Source of the DNA: JAQTTT01 sp041652755
Lineage (GTDB): Archaea > Nanobdellota > Nanobdellia > Tiddalikarchaeales > Tiddalikarchaeaceae
Direction: 5' to 3'
NCBI GenBank assembly: GCA_041652755.1
Contig: JBAZGS010000003.1
Location: forward strand, 19,923-83,922
DNA length: 64,000 bases
The position numbers and the translations under genes are program-made. Positions 63,172-64,000 of this stretch are shown here, in pieces. The stretch's first letter is position 1; each line of letters opens with the position of its first letter. The notes beneath the pieces were generated by a model. The model was not told the origin of the DNA, made no database searches, and saw nothing but the letters and a program-made list of their open reading frames with translations.

Positions 63172-64000
63172 ATGGTTTCAAAAGAAAAATTATATGTAAC
63201 TGTTTTTTTTGCAGCATTTTTATTACTTGGAATATTAATATATAAAGATTATGGGATGGGTCCTGATGAAAGAACTCAACGGGAATATGGATTAATTGTT
63301 TACAATTATATCTTCAATGGAAATGATTCCCTTTTAAGTTATAAAGATAGGGATTACGGACCTTTTTTTGAAGTTTCACTAATAGTCATTGAAAAAACTT
63401 TGAATCTTACCGATTCTGAAGACATATTTTATATGAGACACCTAGTAAATTACTTGTTTTTTTATATAAGTGCAATATTTTTTTATTTACTTTTAAAAAA
63501 GTATATAATAAAAAATTGGAAAATAAGTTTACTTGGAACTCTTTTTTTCTTTCTTAGCCCGAGAATGTTTGCAGAATCATTCTATAATTCAAAAGATATA
63601 ATATTTATGTCTTCATTTTTAATCTCAATATATACATTAATCAGATTTAAGAATAAATTAAGCATAAAAAACGCATTATTTCATGCTATTGCTTGCGCAA
63701 TATGTATAGATATTAGAGTTCTTGGAGTATTAATACCTTTTATTACTTTTATTATTTTGGTTGATTATAATAAAAATATTAAAATAGTAATTTCAAGATT
63801 TAAGTACATTATTGTATTTATTGTTTTTTTAATTCCTATTATCATATTATTTTGGCCTACGTTATGGACTAATCCTTTGTTTATTATTGATTCTTTTAAA
63901 AGAATGTCAAATTTTACCCATGGAAGCCTTGAATTCTTTTTTGGAGTAAAATACGAATTAACAAACCTTCCATGGTATTTTGTTCCAACATGGATTTTCA
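63172..64000 (+). CDS. Membrane glycosyltransferase, PMT-like, 3' end cut off by the window
   Basis: The frame opens with ATG at 63172, 9 nt after the previous stop, and is still open at the end (about 276 codons). It starts MVSKEKLYVTVFF with a first membrane helix, then G-M-G-P-D-E-R-T, the acidic pair of GT-C enzymes, and many further helices. It resembles the PMT-type protein at 41692 but lacks its helix-turn-helix head. Confidence 0.78.
   Translation, partial: MVSKEKLYVTVFFAAFLLLGILIYKDYGMGPDERTQREYGLIVYNYIFNGNDSLLSYKDRDYGPFFEVSLIVIEKTLNLTDSEDIFYMRHLVNYLFFYISAIFFYLLLKKYIIKNWKISLLGTLFFFLSPRMFAESFYNSKDIIFMSSFLISIYTLIRFKNKLSIKNALFHAIACAICIDIRVLGVLIPFITFIILVDYNKNIKIVISRFKYIIVFIVFLIPIIILFWPTLWTNPLFIIDSFKRMSNFTHGSLEFFFGVKYELTNLPWYFVPTWIF

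Noticed and set aside
1..64000. CRISPR array or insertion sequence
   Set aside because: No regularly spaced direct repeats, transposase-like proteins or terminal inverted repeats were seen by eye; a computed repeat search could still find small ones.

Overview
The window is AT-rich, gene-dense DNA of an archaeon, most likely a DPANN lineage of the Woesearchaeota/Pacearchaeota type. This is an inference from gene content. The archaeal markers are ribosomal protein S17e, Hjc resolvase, tRNA-splicing endonuclease, NucS/EndoMS, a ThrRS with the archaeal editing domain, AMP phosphorylase, archaeal Ogg, a box C/D sRNA and an intron-containing tRNA-Trp. Many first genes of transcription units have a TATA-like box 22-30 nt before the start codon and no Shine-Dalgarno, which suggests leaderless mRNAs. 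Internal operon genes often carry GGAGG-type sites.

Layout. 1-5.6 kb: tRNA-His, a small-molecule kinase, a DUF4405 membrane protein, a three-gene ABC exporter and an SdpI-like protein. 5.7-12.5 kb: a five-gene operon of a MoxR-type AAA+ ATPase, a von Willebrand A protein with an HEIGH metallopeptidase-like site, and three downstream proteins (two leucine-rich-repeat paralogues and one beta-solenoid protein) that share the N-terminal tag KGRY-x-NN-x-K. I regard this as the best candidate for an undescribed system. 12.5-18.2 kb: DNA repair (ogg, hjc, nucS) and pheST. 18.3-31.6 kb: a large zinc-ribbon/ectodomain protein, a SWIM finger protein, a MgtC-like transporter, a radical SAM protein, a secreted Lon-like protease, a box C/D sRNA, a beta-CASP nuclease, endA and two large surface proteins. 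32-41.6 kb: thrS, a permease, a 76-bp tandem repeat abutting tRNA-Trp, leuS, rps17e and AMP phosphorylase.

41.7-64 kb is a sugar-nucleotide and surface-glycan region: membrane glycosyltransferases, phosphohexomutases, several nucleotidyltransferases, a UDP-glucuronate decarboxylase-like enzyme, an asparagine synthase, a B12-type radical SAM protein and four soluble-type glycosyltransferases, ending in a truncated membrane glycosyltransferase. Two neighbouring nucleotidyltransferase-like proteins carry a ribbon-helix-helix DNA-binding head, and one of them has lost its nucleotide-binding loop. From about 55.9 kb the DNA looks even richer in A, as if acquired separately.

No rRNA genes, CRISPR arrays or recognisable insertion sequences were seen. 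No gene-free stretch longer than 300 bases was found except 35054-35549, which holds the tandem repeat, tRNA-Trp and a candidate structured RNA.
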